From assembly GCA_965237965.1 (NCBI GenBank), contig CBDEGT010000003.1, forward strand, positions 496,001-560,000: a stretch of DNA of 64,000 bases. The letters are read 5' to 3'. The notes under the pieces were generated by a model. It saw only the letters and a list, made by a program, of their open reading frames with translations, was not told the DNA's origin and did no database searches. Both the position numbers and the translations under genes were made by a program. The stretch is from UBA2988 sp965237965 (GTDB lineage: Bacteria; Gemmatimonadota; Gemmatimonadetes; Longimicrobiales; Gaopeijiaceae). Below are positions 19,032-26,331 of this stretch, piece after piece; the first letter of the stretch is position 1; every line of letters starts with the position of its first letter.

Positions 19032-20357
19032 TCACCGGGGTCGGACCCGGCGAGGCTCCTCCCGCATGACGGCTTCGATTTCGTCTGGCCTCCGAGGCAA
19101 CGCGGCCGTGAGAAGCTCGTGACCGGTCGCCGTCACGAGCACGTCGTCCTCGATCCGGATTCCCAACCCCTCATCGGTGAGATAGATGCCTGGCTCGACG
19201 GTGAGCACCATGCCCGGCTCGAATCTCGTTCGTGTATCGCCCACATCGTGCACGTCCATCCCGAGCCAGTGGGAGAGCCCGTGGTTGAAGTAGGTGGAGC
19301 AGCGCCGGCTGCCGCACAGGTCGCCGGAGTTCACGTCCAGGTATGCGACCGCCGCCCGATACGCATCCCTCATGGTGTTCCCGGGCCGAACGGCTGCCAG
19401 CCCCGCCTCCTGCGCGCCGAGAACGAGTTCGTATAGGGCACGCTGGCGGGGTGTGAAGGTCCCATTCACCGGCACGGTGCGTGTGACGTCGGCGGTGTAA
19501 TAGCCGAACTCGGCACCTACGTCGATGAGCAGGAGGTCGCCGGCTTCCGTTCTACGCCGGTTCTTGTCGTAGTGCAGGGTCGTCGTGTTCGGCCCCGAGC
19601 CGACGATCGACGGAAAGCCCACCCGCTCCGCCCCCTCGACATGGAAGACGTACTCCAGTGCGGCCTCGATCTCGTACTCGTGCATCCCGGGCTCGGCGAC
19701 GCGCCACGCCTCTCGCTGCGCCTCGACGGTGATCGCGATCGCACGACGGAGTCGGCGAAGCTCGTCCTCGTCCTTGATCAGGCGAAGACGTGCGAGCAGT
19801 GGACCCGCCGGTTGGACCGCGATCCCGGAGAGCCACCGGTCCACGGAGGACCGATCGCGCTGGTCGCCGAGCGACAGGACGGCCTGGTCGCCCAAGCTCA
19901 GCCATCCACGGAGGTCGTCGCCCAGCTCGGACACGTCGCGGACGTCCTCGATGCCGGAGAGGCGGCGAGCCTCGGGGCCCGGACCCAACCGCCGGCCGGT
20001 CCAGGTCTCGGTCGCCGGGTTGCGAGGCACCAGGTAGAGCGCCACGGCCCCCGGACGACCCGCATTCACCACGAGCCATCCCTGGGGCTCCTCCAGTCCA
20101 GTCAGGTAGAAGAAGTTCGCGTCCTGCCGGAAGTCGGAGTCCTGCGGATAGTCGCCTTCGACATCCTTGAGGCGATCGGCCCCGATCAGGGCCAGCTTCC
20201 CCTCCAGCGCATCGATCAGCCGGGCGCGTCGGGCGTCGAGCAGGCGGGGCGGCACCGGCCCGGCCGGCGAACCCTCCTGCGCCGCCGCGGGGCGAACCGC
20301 GCCCCAACTCACGAGGGTCGCCAGGAGAACGCAGGGTGCAAGGAGTGTGAAGCGCAC
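19032..20357 (-). CDS. secreted M24B aminopeptidase (Xaa-Pro aminopeptidase-like)
   Basis: A 441-residue metallopeptidase with a cleavable signal ending PAAAQ, so periplasmic or exported, unlike cytoplasmic PepP. An N-terminal creatinase-like domain is followed by the pita-bread catalytic domain. All five expected metal ligands are visible: the two aspartates of IDVGAEFGYYTADVTRT, the histidine of NHGLSHWLG, and glutamates in VEPGIYL and RIEDDV. It would remove N-terminal residues preceding proline. The start is a GTG at 20357 with GAGGAG upstream. Two cysteines in DLCGSRRCS near the active site could form a disulfide, consistent with an oxidising compartment. Confidence 0.9.
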   Translation of the reverse strand: MRFTLLAPCVLLATLVSWGAVRPAAAQEGSPAGPVPPRLLDARRARLIDALEGKLALIGADRLKDVEGDYPQDSDFRQDANFFYLTGLEEPQGWLVVNAGRPGAVALYLVPRNPATETWTGRRLGPGPEARRLSGIEDVRDVSELGDDLRGWLSLGDQAVLSLGDQRDRSSVDRWLSGIAVQPAGPLLARLRLIKDEDELRRLRRAIAITVEAQREAWRVAEPGMHEYEIEAALEYVFHVEGAERVGFPSIVGSGPNTTTLHYDKNRRRTEAGDLLLIDVGAEFGYYTADVTRTVPVNGTFTPRQRALYELVLGAQEAGLAAVRPGNTMRDAYRAAVAYLDVNSGDLCGSRRCSTYFNHGLSHWLGMDVHDVGDTRTRFEPGMVLTVEPGIYLTDEGLGIRIEDDVLVTATGHELLTAALPRRPDEIEAVMREEPRRVRPR

Positions 20358-20508
20358 GGAGGCTCCTCGGGGGCGGAGGGCAGCGTGGCTCGCCCCGTCA
20401 CGCCCGTTATATTGGTGCGGCCGCCCCGGAAGGGCTCCGGGTGCGGCTCATCGTACGACGGTGACCGCTGGACGTTCCGGGGGGTGACCGTCCCCTCTTG
20501 GAGTGGGG
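20358..20508. promoter_or_regulatory. divergent promoter region (M24 peptidase / V4R gene)
   Basis: A 151-base gap between divergent genes. TATATT at 20408-20413 on the plus strand, read as TATAAC one base over on the minus strand, is the only AT-rich spot and could serve as a -10 element in either direction. No good -35 is seen on either side, so regulation cannot be inferred. Confidence 0.3.
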
Positions 20509-21087
20509 ATGGAGACAATGGACTCGGCCGAGCACGAGGGAGGTCGCAGCGAAGGGCATGCCGGGGACCGCGACGTCGCGATCCCCGTAATCGGCTTGTC
20601 CACGCTCCGACGGGAGCTCCAGCGCGAGGCAGGACCGCTGGCCGCGATCCACGCGCTGCACGCCGCCGGCTTCGAAGCCGGGAAAGCGCTCTGGGACGGC
20701 CTGCGCAAGGGACCGATCCGCGAGCTCGGGGGGATGGACGAGGAAGGCTTCTGGGAACGTCTGAGGGGCGTTCTGGGGCGGCGCGGCTGGGGAACGCTCT
20801 CCCATCAGGCCGCGCACCCGGGGGTCGGGCTGCTCGCCAGCCCGGACTGGGCCGAGGCGGTGGGGGGTCGGGGTGAGGAGCAGCCCTCCTGCACGTTCTC
20901 CTCGGGGATGCTGTCGGGACTCCTCAGCGGCGTGGCCGACGGACCGGTCGCGGTGCTCGAGGTGACCTGCCGTACCCGCGGCGACGACCGCTGCACGTTC
21001 GCGTTCGGATCCGCCGCGACCGTGCACGACCTGTACGGGCAGCTAGTGGACGGCCGCTCGCTCGAATCCGCTCTGGCGTCCCTCTGA
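20509..21087 (+). CDS. V4R-domain (4-vinyl reductase-like) sensor protein
   Basis: A 192-residue protein with a helical N-terminal region (LQREAGPLAAIHALHAAGFEAG) and a C-terminal V4R domain. The latter shows CTFSSGMLSGLLSG, then VLEVTCRTRGDDRCTF with conserved cysteines. V4R domains are small-ligand or metal-binding folds found in bacteriochlorophyll-related proteins, XylR-type activators and archaeal regulators. Here it stands alone, with no DNA-binding or enzymatic partner domain. Start choice is open between ATG 20509 and ATG 20518. It is followed 17 bases later by ruvX on the same strand, so the two may be co-transcribed. Confidence 0.75.
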   Translation: METMDSAEHEGGRSEGHAGDRDVAIPVIGLSTLRRELQREAGPLAAIHALHAAGFEAGKALWDGLRKGPIRELGGMDEEGFWERLRGVLGRRGWGTLSHQAAHPGVGLLASPDWAEAVGGRGEEQPSCTFSSGMLSGLLSGVADGPVAVLEVTCRTRGDDRCTFAFGSAATVHDLYGQLVDGRSLESALASL

Positions 21088-21104
21088 CGCGAGTCGAGGC
21101 GCTG

Positions 21105-21545
21105 GTGTCGGGCCGGATCATGGGCATCGACTTCGGCGAGCGCAGAACGGGAGTCGCCCTGAGCGATTCTACCGGCACGCTCGCCTCGCCCCTCGAGACC
21201 ATCGAGCGCCGCCCCGGCCGTCGCCTCCCGCTGAAGGCGCTCGAGGAGGTCGCACGCGTCCACCAGGTGACCGGGTTGATCGTGGGCGTGCCGCTCGCCC
21301 TTGATGGGGAGGAGACCGAGTGGACGCGCCGTGTGAGGGCCGCGGGAGGAGAGCTGGCGCGACGCCTGGGCGTCCCGGTCGAGTTCGTGGACGAGCGCTT
21401 CTCGTCGGTACGAGCCGAACGAGCGGTGCGGGAATCGGGGCTTCCCAAGCGCAAGCGCGAGCGCAGAGATCGAGTCGACCGGGCAGCTGCGGCGCTCATC
21501 CTCCAGAGCTGGTTGGACCGGCGAACTGGCGGAGGGTCGGAGTGA
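21105..21545 (+). CDS. ruvX: Holliday junction resolvase-like protein / pre-16S rRNA nuclease
   Basis: A 146-residue YqgF-family protein with an RNase H-like fold. It shows the first acidic motif MGIDFGERRTGVALSD, LIVGVPLALDGEE and the distal VEFVDERFSSV, then DRVDRAAAALILQ with the last catalytic aspartate. In E. coli YqgF matures the 5' end of 16S rRNA; a role at Holliday junctions has also been proposed. GTG 21105 has GAGG upstream; ATG 21120 is a shorter alternative. Its stop overlaps mltG as GTGA, a gene order seen in many bacteria. Confidence 0.92.
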   Translation: MSGRIMGIDFGERRTGVALSDSTGTLASPLETIERRPGRRLPLKALEEVARVHQVTGLIVGVPLALDGEETEWTRRVRAAGGELARRLGVPVEFVDERFSSVRAERAVRESGLPKRKRERRDRVDRAAAALILQSWLDRRTGGGSE

Positions 21546-22573
21546 CCCGAGCCGCCGCCCTCATCTCGGCCGTGTTGCTCGTCGGATGCAGTGGCCCCGG
21601 GGGCGAGCCGGTTCAACTGACGGTGCCGCGGGGCGCTTCCCTGCGCGAAGTGACCGACACGCTCGTGGCCAGGGGCATCGTCGATCACCCCGGGCTCTTC
21701 CGCGCGTACGTCCGGGTTCGACGAGCGGATCGAGACATCAAGTCCGGACTCTACCGTCTCGCGCGCGGAGAGCGGTGGGCGGTCGTCGTCGACGCATTGA
21801 GCCAGGGACGCGTCATGTCGCTCCCGATGACGATCCCGGAGGGGTGGCGCCTCACGCAGATGATCCCGCGCATCGCTCGCGCGAGCGGCCTCACGGAAGA
21901 AACCGTGCAGGCGCGGCTGAGCGAAGACTCGCTCCACATCAGGTGGCGTGTGCCCGGCCCCGGCCTCGAGGGGTATCTGTTCCCGGACACGTATCGCTTC
22001 ACGCCCGGCAGCGCGCTGGACGTGGTGGTGCGTACGATGACGGAGCGCTACCACGCCTATTGGACGGACGCGCGGCGCGCACGCCTCGAGGGAGTCGGAC
22101 TGTCGGAGCAGGAAGCGGTGACGCTCGCCTCGATCGTCCAGGCCGAGGCTCGGCGGGTCGAGGAGATGCCGACCATCGCCGCCGTCTACCTGAACCGCCT
22201 ACGACGACGGTATCCACTGCAGGCCGACCCTACCGTGCTGTACGCGCTCGGCGGTCCCCGCGAGCGGCTCCTGTTCGCCGCCATCGACTCGGTCGCAGAT
22301 AATCCCTACAACACGTACGCGCACGCGGGTCTCCCACCCGGGCCGATCGGCGCGCCCGGCGAGGCGGCGCTCGATGCCGTGCTCACGCCGGCGGAGATCG
22401 ACTTCCTTTACTTCGTGGCCCGTCCTGACGGCTCTCACGTCTTCACGCGCACGCTGGTCGAGCACAACCGGGCCAAGGCCCGCGCGCGCCGCGCGTGGGA
22501 CTCGCTCGGAGCGGGGATGCTTCCGCGCCCCGCTCTGGACGCTCCGGCCCCGTCGCCGGCGCCCGGGGGCTGA
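21542..22573 (+). CDS. mltG: endolytic murein transglycosylase
   Basis: A 343-residue protein starting at GTG 21542, overlapping the ruvX stop by four bases. The N-terminal hydrophobic segment ends in the lipobox LLVGC, so this MltG may be a lipoprotein, whereas E. coli MltG keeps an uncleaved membrane anchor. A LysM-like first region is followed by the YceG domain with LEGYLFPDTYRF, SIVQAEARR containing the catalytic glutamate, VYLNRL, LQADPTVLYALG and NPYNTYAHAGLPPGPI. It cleaves nascent glycan strands and would set their length with the PBP encoded upstream. Confidence 0.93.
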   Translation: MTRAAALISAVLLVGCSGPGGEPVQLTVPRGASLREVTDTLVARGIVDHPGLFRAYVRVRRADRDIKSGLYRLARGERWAVVVDALSQGRVMSLPMTIPEGWRLTQMIPRIARASGLTEETVQARLSEDSLHIRWRVPGPGLEGYLFPDTYRFTPGSALDVVVRTMTERYHAYWTDARRARLEGVGLSEQEAVTLASIVQAEARRVEEMPTIAAVYLNRLRRRYPLQADPTVLYALGGPRERLLFAAIDSVADNPYNTYAHAGLPPGPIGAPGEAALDAVLTPAEIDFLYFVARPDGSHVFTRTLVEHNRAKARARRAWDSLGAGMLPRPALDAPAPSPAPGG

Positions 22574-22577
22574 TCCG

Positions 22578-23252
22578 GTGGGCGCGCGGCGCGCCGCCCT
22601 CGCCGAACGCCTGCGGCTGATCGTGATCACCGATCGTGCCCTGGCCGCACCCCGGACCGTGGCGGACGTGGTGCGGGCCGCCCTGGACGCGGGCGCACCC
22701 ACGATCCAACTGCGCGACAAGAAGGCGGGCGCCGCCGCGCTCCTGGACGAGGCTCGCGGGCTACGCCGTGTCACGGACGAGTTCGGTGCCCTCCTGATCG
22801 TGAACGATCGCCTCGACGTCGCCCTGGCCGCCGGCGCCGACGGGGTGCATCTGGGACCGGACGACCTGCCCGTCGGCGCCGTGCGGCCGGCCGTGCCGCC
22901 AGGGTTCATCGTCGGGTATTCGACGGACGATCCCGTCGACGCAACCCGGGCCGCCGCGGAAGGCGCCGACTATCTCGGCTGCGGAGCGGTGTATGCCACG
23001 GGATCCAAGGCCGACGCCGGCGATGTGATCGGCCTGGAGCGCCTGGACCGCGTGTCGGGTGCTGTGGCTGTGCCCGTTGTGGCGATCGGTGGAATCACGC
23101 CCGCTCGTGCCCGCGAGGTCGCGGACACCCGCGCCGCGGGCGTAGCGGTAATCAGCGCGGTGATGGGGGCCGCCGATCCGGGCGCCGCCGTCGCCGGGCT
23201 GCTGCGTCCGTTCCTGGATCGGGACGGGTCAGGGCAGCGACCGACAAGCTAG
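22578..23252 (+). CDS. thiE: thiamine-phosphate synthase
   Basis: A 224-residue TIM-barrel enzyme joining HMP-pyrophosphate and thiazole phosphate to give thiamine monophosphate. Visible family segments are IQLRDK, LLIVNDRLDVALAAGADGVHLG with substrate-contacting residues, GADYLGCGAVYATGSK and VVAIGGITPA. The start is GTG 22578, four bases after the mltG stop. ThiD, which supplies HMP-pyrophosphate, lies in the same window at 48902 but not in the same operon. No TPP riboswitch precedes it; there is no room between it and mltG. Confidence 0.94.
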   Translation: MGARRAALAERLRLIVITDRALAAPRTVADVVRAALDAGAPTIQLRDKKAGAAALLDEARGLRRVTDEFGALLIVNDRLDVALAAGADGVHLGPDDLPVGAVRPAVPPGFIVGYSTDDPVDATRAAAEGADYLGCGAVYATGSKADAGDVIGLERLDRVSGAVAVPVVAIGGITPARAREVADTRAAGVAVISAVMGAADPGAAVAGLLRPFLDRDGSGQRPTS

Positions 23253-23280
23253 GGTCGCGGCGAGCGTAGGCGTCGCGCGG

Positions 23281-23343
23281 GTCTATCGGCCGGGTCTATC
23301 GGCCGGGTCTATCGGCCGGATCTATCCACGTATCTATCCGCCG
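23281..23343. repeat. short tandem repeat, 13-bp period
   Basis: Three perfect tandem copies of GTCTATCGGCCGG (23281-23319) are followed by two degenerate copies of 12 bases (23320-23343). The array fills most of the 94-base gap between the convergent thiE and HEAT/cyclophilin genes. Each unit contains the palindrome CGGCCG, so the transcript from either side could fold. Too short and regular for CRISPR. Confidence 0.85.
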
Positions 23344-23346
23344 ATC

Positions 23347-25275
23347 CTACCCTTCTGACGGCGGGGCCTCGGAGCTGACCTCGATCCGAGCGCGCACGAC
23401 CCGGTCGTTCTCCAGGATCGCGTCCACTACGTCCAGTCCCTCCACGACGCGGCCGAACGCCGTGTACGACCCGTCGAGATGGGGCTGGATCGACTGCGTG
23501 ATGAAGAACTGAGCGTTCTCCGTATCCTTGTCCGTGCGCGCCATGCCGGCCGTGCCCCGCACGTAGCGGTGATGGGTGAGCTCGCTCGGAATCCTGAAGC
23601 CCGGCTGGCCCAGACCGTCACCCCGCACCACGTCCCCCCCCTGTGCCATGAAGTTGGGGAGCACCCGGTGGAACGGTACGCCGTCGTAACGGCCCTCGCG
23701 CGCGAGACGCGCGACCGTTTGTACCGTGAGCGGCGCCTCGTCCGGGAACAGCTCGAGCGTCACCGTGCCCCGCTCGGTCTCGAGCACCAGGCGCGGGCTC
23801 GGGCCCAGCCCGCGCAGGAAACCCCAATCAAGCTCCGCGAAGGGGGCAGGGGGAAGCCCGGCAAGAGCCCGAGCGTCCGCCAGCACGCTGTCGGAGCCCA
23901 GAGCCCGGAACGAGGACTCGGAGAGTAGGTTTGCCAGCACCGGGACCAGCGCTGGTTCACGCGCGCGCAGCGCCCGCACGAAGGCCTCGTAATAGAGCGG
24001 ATGGAGCGCCGCTTCCACGTCCCGGGTCGCCCAGCGGAGCGCGAGCGCGCGTGCGGCCGCCCCCGCGATCGCCGGCGAGGTGGAGCGGCTCGCATCCGCG
24101 AGCACGCGGGTCACGACGTCGCCGGGGAGGAGCGCGGAGGCGTCGATACCCGCGCGCCATCCGACCGCCTCGTCCGGCGGGAGGGACCGGAGCCAGTCGA
24201 CCACCAGCGAGCCCCGGCCACCCGATCCGAGCAAGCCCATGAGCGCCCCTCCCGTGTGGTGGTCCTCCGGGTGCGCCTGCACCCAACGAGCGACCCGGTC
24301 GAGCTCTGGAGGCTCCAGCCGGGATCCGGAAAGGGCAGTCGCGGAAGCGAGCCGTACGTGCGGCGAGGCGTCCTCCAGGGCCTCCAGCAGAGCGGCCCGG
24401 TCCGGGGGGGCGGGAGCGGCCCCCAAGGCCTCGGCAGCGGCCGCCCTGACCCTCCAGTCGGGCGACGCCGCGAGCCAGTCGCGGATCCGCTCCTTCCCCG
24501 CCGGATCGGCGATCCTGGCGAGGGCACGGAGCAGCTGGACGGCTGCCGGGTCGGCCCGCTCGTAGCCGTCCAGGGCCTCGTAGACGATCGCCCGCTTCCC
24601 CGCCCACATCGCCTCCCGCAACGCGTTCGCGAGGCCCCAGGCCGCAACCTCGCGGACCCGGGCGTCCGGGTCGACGAGTCGCGCCAGCAGCGCGTCCACA
24701 GCGCCGGCGGTCGCGGCCCCGCGCGCGAGCGTGCGAGCCAGCGCGAGGGTGCCCTCCACGCCAGCCGAATCGGAGGGCGGTAGTCGGGCCAGCCATTCCG
24801 AGGCAGGCGCGCGCCCGACCCTGCCCAGCGCCTCGACCAGCCGCGTCCGTGCGGTCGGGTCTGCTTCCGCCTCTACCGCCTCCAGTAGTGCGCTCTCGAC
24901 CTGCTGCGAGAGCTGCGGGAGCTGGCCCAGGGCGAAGGCAGCCTCCGCGCGCACGGCGGCGACCCCATCCGAAAGACCCTCGATCAACGCGGCCGCCGCC
25001 GTTTGGTCGCGAACGCTCCCCAGCGCGAACGCAGCGCGCGCACGAACCGCCGGATCGTCCTCGCCCAGCAACCGAACGAGGGCGCGCCCTTCCCGGTCGA
25101 CCTGCAGGGCCACCACCTCCTGGAGTGCCGGGTTCCCGGTGAGCTCGACCGAGGACGCCGGTGAGCCGCCGCCGCGGTCACAGCCCGCGAGGAAGCCGAA
25201 CGCCAACGCGGTGACCGGCAGCAGGGCCGCCCCCGGAGACTCGTGGAGGCGGATGGCGCGGAGTGAGGCTTTCAT
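23347..25275 (-). CDS. HEAT-repeat / cyclophilin fusion lipoprotein
   Basis: A 642-residue protein with a lipoprotein signal ending LAGC, so exported and lipid-anchored. Residues from about 60 to 480 are alpha-helical HEAT-like repeats (for example ARAAFALGSVRD and AEAAFALGQL). The last 150 residues are a cyclophilin-type peptidyl-prolyl isomerase with VPFHRVLPNFMAQGGD, containing the catalytic arginine near 537, and NAQFFITQ. The isomerase would act on periplasmic or outer-membrane proteins, with the HEAT solenoid as a docking surface. ATG 25275 is the only start that preserves the signal. A perfect hairpin (CCCGAC/GTCGGG, 25291-25306) sits just upstream in the leader. Confidence 0.88.
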   Translation of the reverse strand: MKASLRAIRLHESPGAALLPVTALAFGFLAGCDRGGGSPASSVELTGNPALQEVVALQVDREGRALVRLLGEDDPAVRARAAFALGSVRDQTAAAALIEGLSDGVAAVRAEAAFALGQLPQLSQQVESALLEAVEAEADPTARTRLVEALGRVGRAPASEWLARLPPSDSAGVEGTLALARTLARGAATAGAVDALLARLVDPDARVREVAAWGLANALREAMWAGKRAIVYEALDGYERADPAAVQLLRALARIADPAGKERIRDWLAASPDWRVRAAAAEALGAAPAPPDRAALLEALEDASPHVRLASATALSGSRLEPPELDRVARWVQAHPEDHHTGGALMGLLGSGGRGSLVVDWLRSLPPDEAVGWRAGIDASALLPGDVVTRVLADASRSTSPAIAGAAARALALRWATRDVEAALHPLYYEAFVRALRAREPALVPVLANLLSESSFRALGSDSVLADARALAGLPPAPFAELDWGFLRGLGPSPRLVLETERGTVTLELFPDEAPLTVQTVARLAREGRYDGVPFHRVLPNFMAQGGDVVRGDGLGQPGFRIPSELTHHRYVRGTAGMARTDKDTENAQFFITQSIQPHLDGSYTAFGRVVEGLDVVDAILENDRVVRARIEVSSEAPPSEG

Positions 25276-25390
25276 GGCCGCGAAACTTGTCCCGACGCGG
25301 GTCGGGGATCAACGCCACACTCGCGCGACGACTTCACGAGTTGGAGCCCCTACTGACCACGCGCCGCACGGGTACGTGGCCGGAGTGTGA

Positions 25391-25417
25391 GTGCTCCAAC
25401 CCCCGATACCTGGTCCA
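25391..25417 (+). repeat. left terminal inverted repeat of the IS407-like element
   Basis: Shares GCTCC, CCCCCG and CTGGTCCA, in the same order and nearly the same spacing, with the reverse complement of 28412-28438. The exact outer base is uncertain: TG at 25388 would fit the usual IS3-family terminus, but the right end does not finish in CA. Confidence 0.7.
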
Positions 25418-25487
25418 GGGCGACTAACGTAAAGGCGAGGTAATTTGGGCCCTGCAGACGCCCTACGGAGAGGGGGAGAGGAGCCCG

Positions 25488-25754
25488 ATGCGGAAGACGA
25501 GATTCAGCGAGGAGCAGATTGCGATGGCGCTGCGCCAGGGGGAGGTCGGTACACCTGTGGCGGAGATCATCCGGAAGCTGGGGATCAGCGAGCAGACGTA
25601 CTACCGGTGGAGGAAGAGGTACGGTGGTCTGGGTGCGTCGGAGCTCCGGGAACTCAAGGTGATCCGGGAGGAGAACCGGCGGCTGAAGACGCTGGTCGCG
25701 GATTTGTCATTGGACAAGACGATCCTGCAGGAAGCACTCAGAAAAAAATGGTGA
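25488..25754 (+). CDS. IS3-family transposase OrfA
   Basis: An 88-residue OrfA with an N-terminal helix-turn-helix (RFSEEQIAMALRQGEVGTPV; IIRKLGISEQTYYRWRKRYG) that binds the element ends and a C-terminal leucine-heptad helix (IREENRRLKTLVADLSLDK) for multimerisation. It is intact in length and sequence for the IS407 subgroup. It ends a few bases after an A7 slippery run that would shift about part of the ribosomes into orfB. Without a functional OrfB it may act as a repressor of any related copy. Confidence 0.92.
   Translation: MRKTRFSEEQIAMALRQGEVGTPVAEIIRKLGISEQTYYRWRKRYGGLGASELRELKVIREENRRLKTLVADLSLDKTILQEALRKKW
25742..25748 (+). promoter_or_regulatory. programmed -1 frameshift site (A AAA AAA)
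   Basis: Seven consecutive A in the phase A_AAA_AAA relative to orfA, four bases before the orfA stop. A slip of -1 places the ribosome in the orfB frame, giving the OrfAB transposase known for IS3-family elements. The run ends with the A of an in-frame orfB ATG at 25748-25750, so OrfB could also be initiated alone. Confidence 0.75.
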
Positions 25755-26124
25755 GCCCGAGGCAACGAAGAGCGGGGGTCCGGTGGGCGCGGGAGGCCTA
25801 CCGGCTCCCCGAGCGTCGGGCGTGCAGGGCGATGGGTGTCTCCCGCTCCACGGTGCGCTACGAGAGCGTGCGACCTTTGAGAGAGCCGCTGAGGGCTCGC
25901 CTGAAGGAACTAGCTGCGGTGCGCGTGAGCTACGGTTATCGACGACTGCACATCATGCTTCGCCGTGAGGGCTGGCCGGTGAACCGCAAGCTGGTCGAGC
26001 GGCTGTACCGCGACGAGGGCCTGACGCTGAAACGCAAGAAGCCGAAGCGACGCCGGAGTGCGGTGAGGAGGGAGCGACCTGCACGTGCCATGGCCATCAA
26101 CGAGCTCTGGGCGATGGACTTCTG
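25748..26124 (+). pseudogene. IS407-like orfB, 5' part
   Basis: This fragment covers the N-terminal HTH and HTH_21 region (AMGVSRSTVRYES; AAVRVSYGYRRLHIMLRREG) and the start of the integrase core (INELWAMDF) with the first catalytic aspartate. After about 26120 the frame and the homology change to another IS3-subgroup orfB, so the join is a deletion/insertion junction. The remaining C-terminal third of this orfB is at 28085-28411. Confidence 0.85.
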
Positions 26125-26331
26125 GTCGCCGGCGCCAAGCATAGGTACATTTGGACGCGCGAGGGCTGGCTTTACGTGGCCGCGGTGCTCGACCTTTTCT
26201 CGCGCCGCGTCGTGGGGTGGTCGATGCAGGCAACCATGACCACGGAGCTCGCGACGAATGCATTCGTGATGGCGGTGTGGCGGCGCGGTCCGGCGTCGAC
26301 ACTCCTACATCACTCAGACCAGGGCACGCAA

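Noticed and set aside
23281..23343. CRISPR array
   Set aside because: Repeats are tandem with no spacers, unit is 13 bases, and no cas genes are near.
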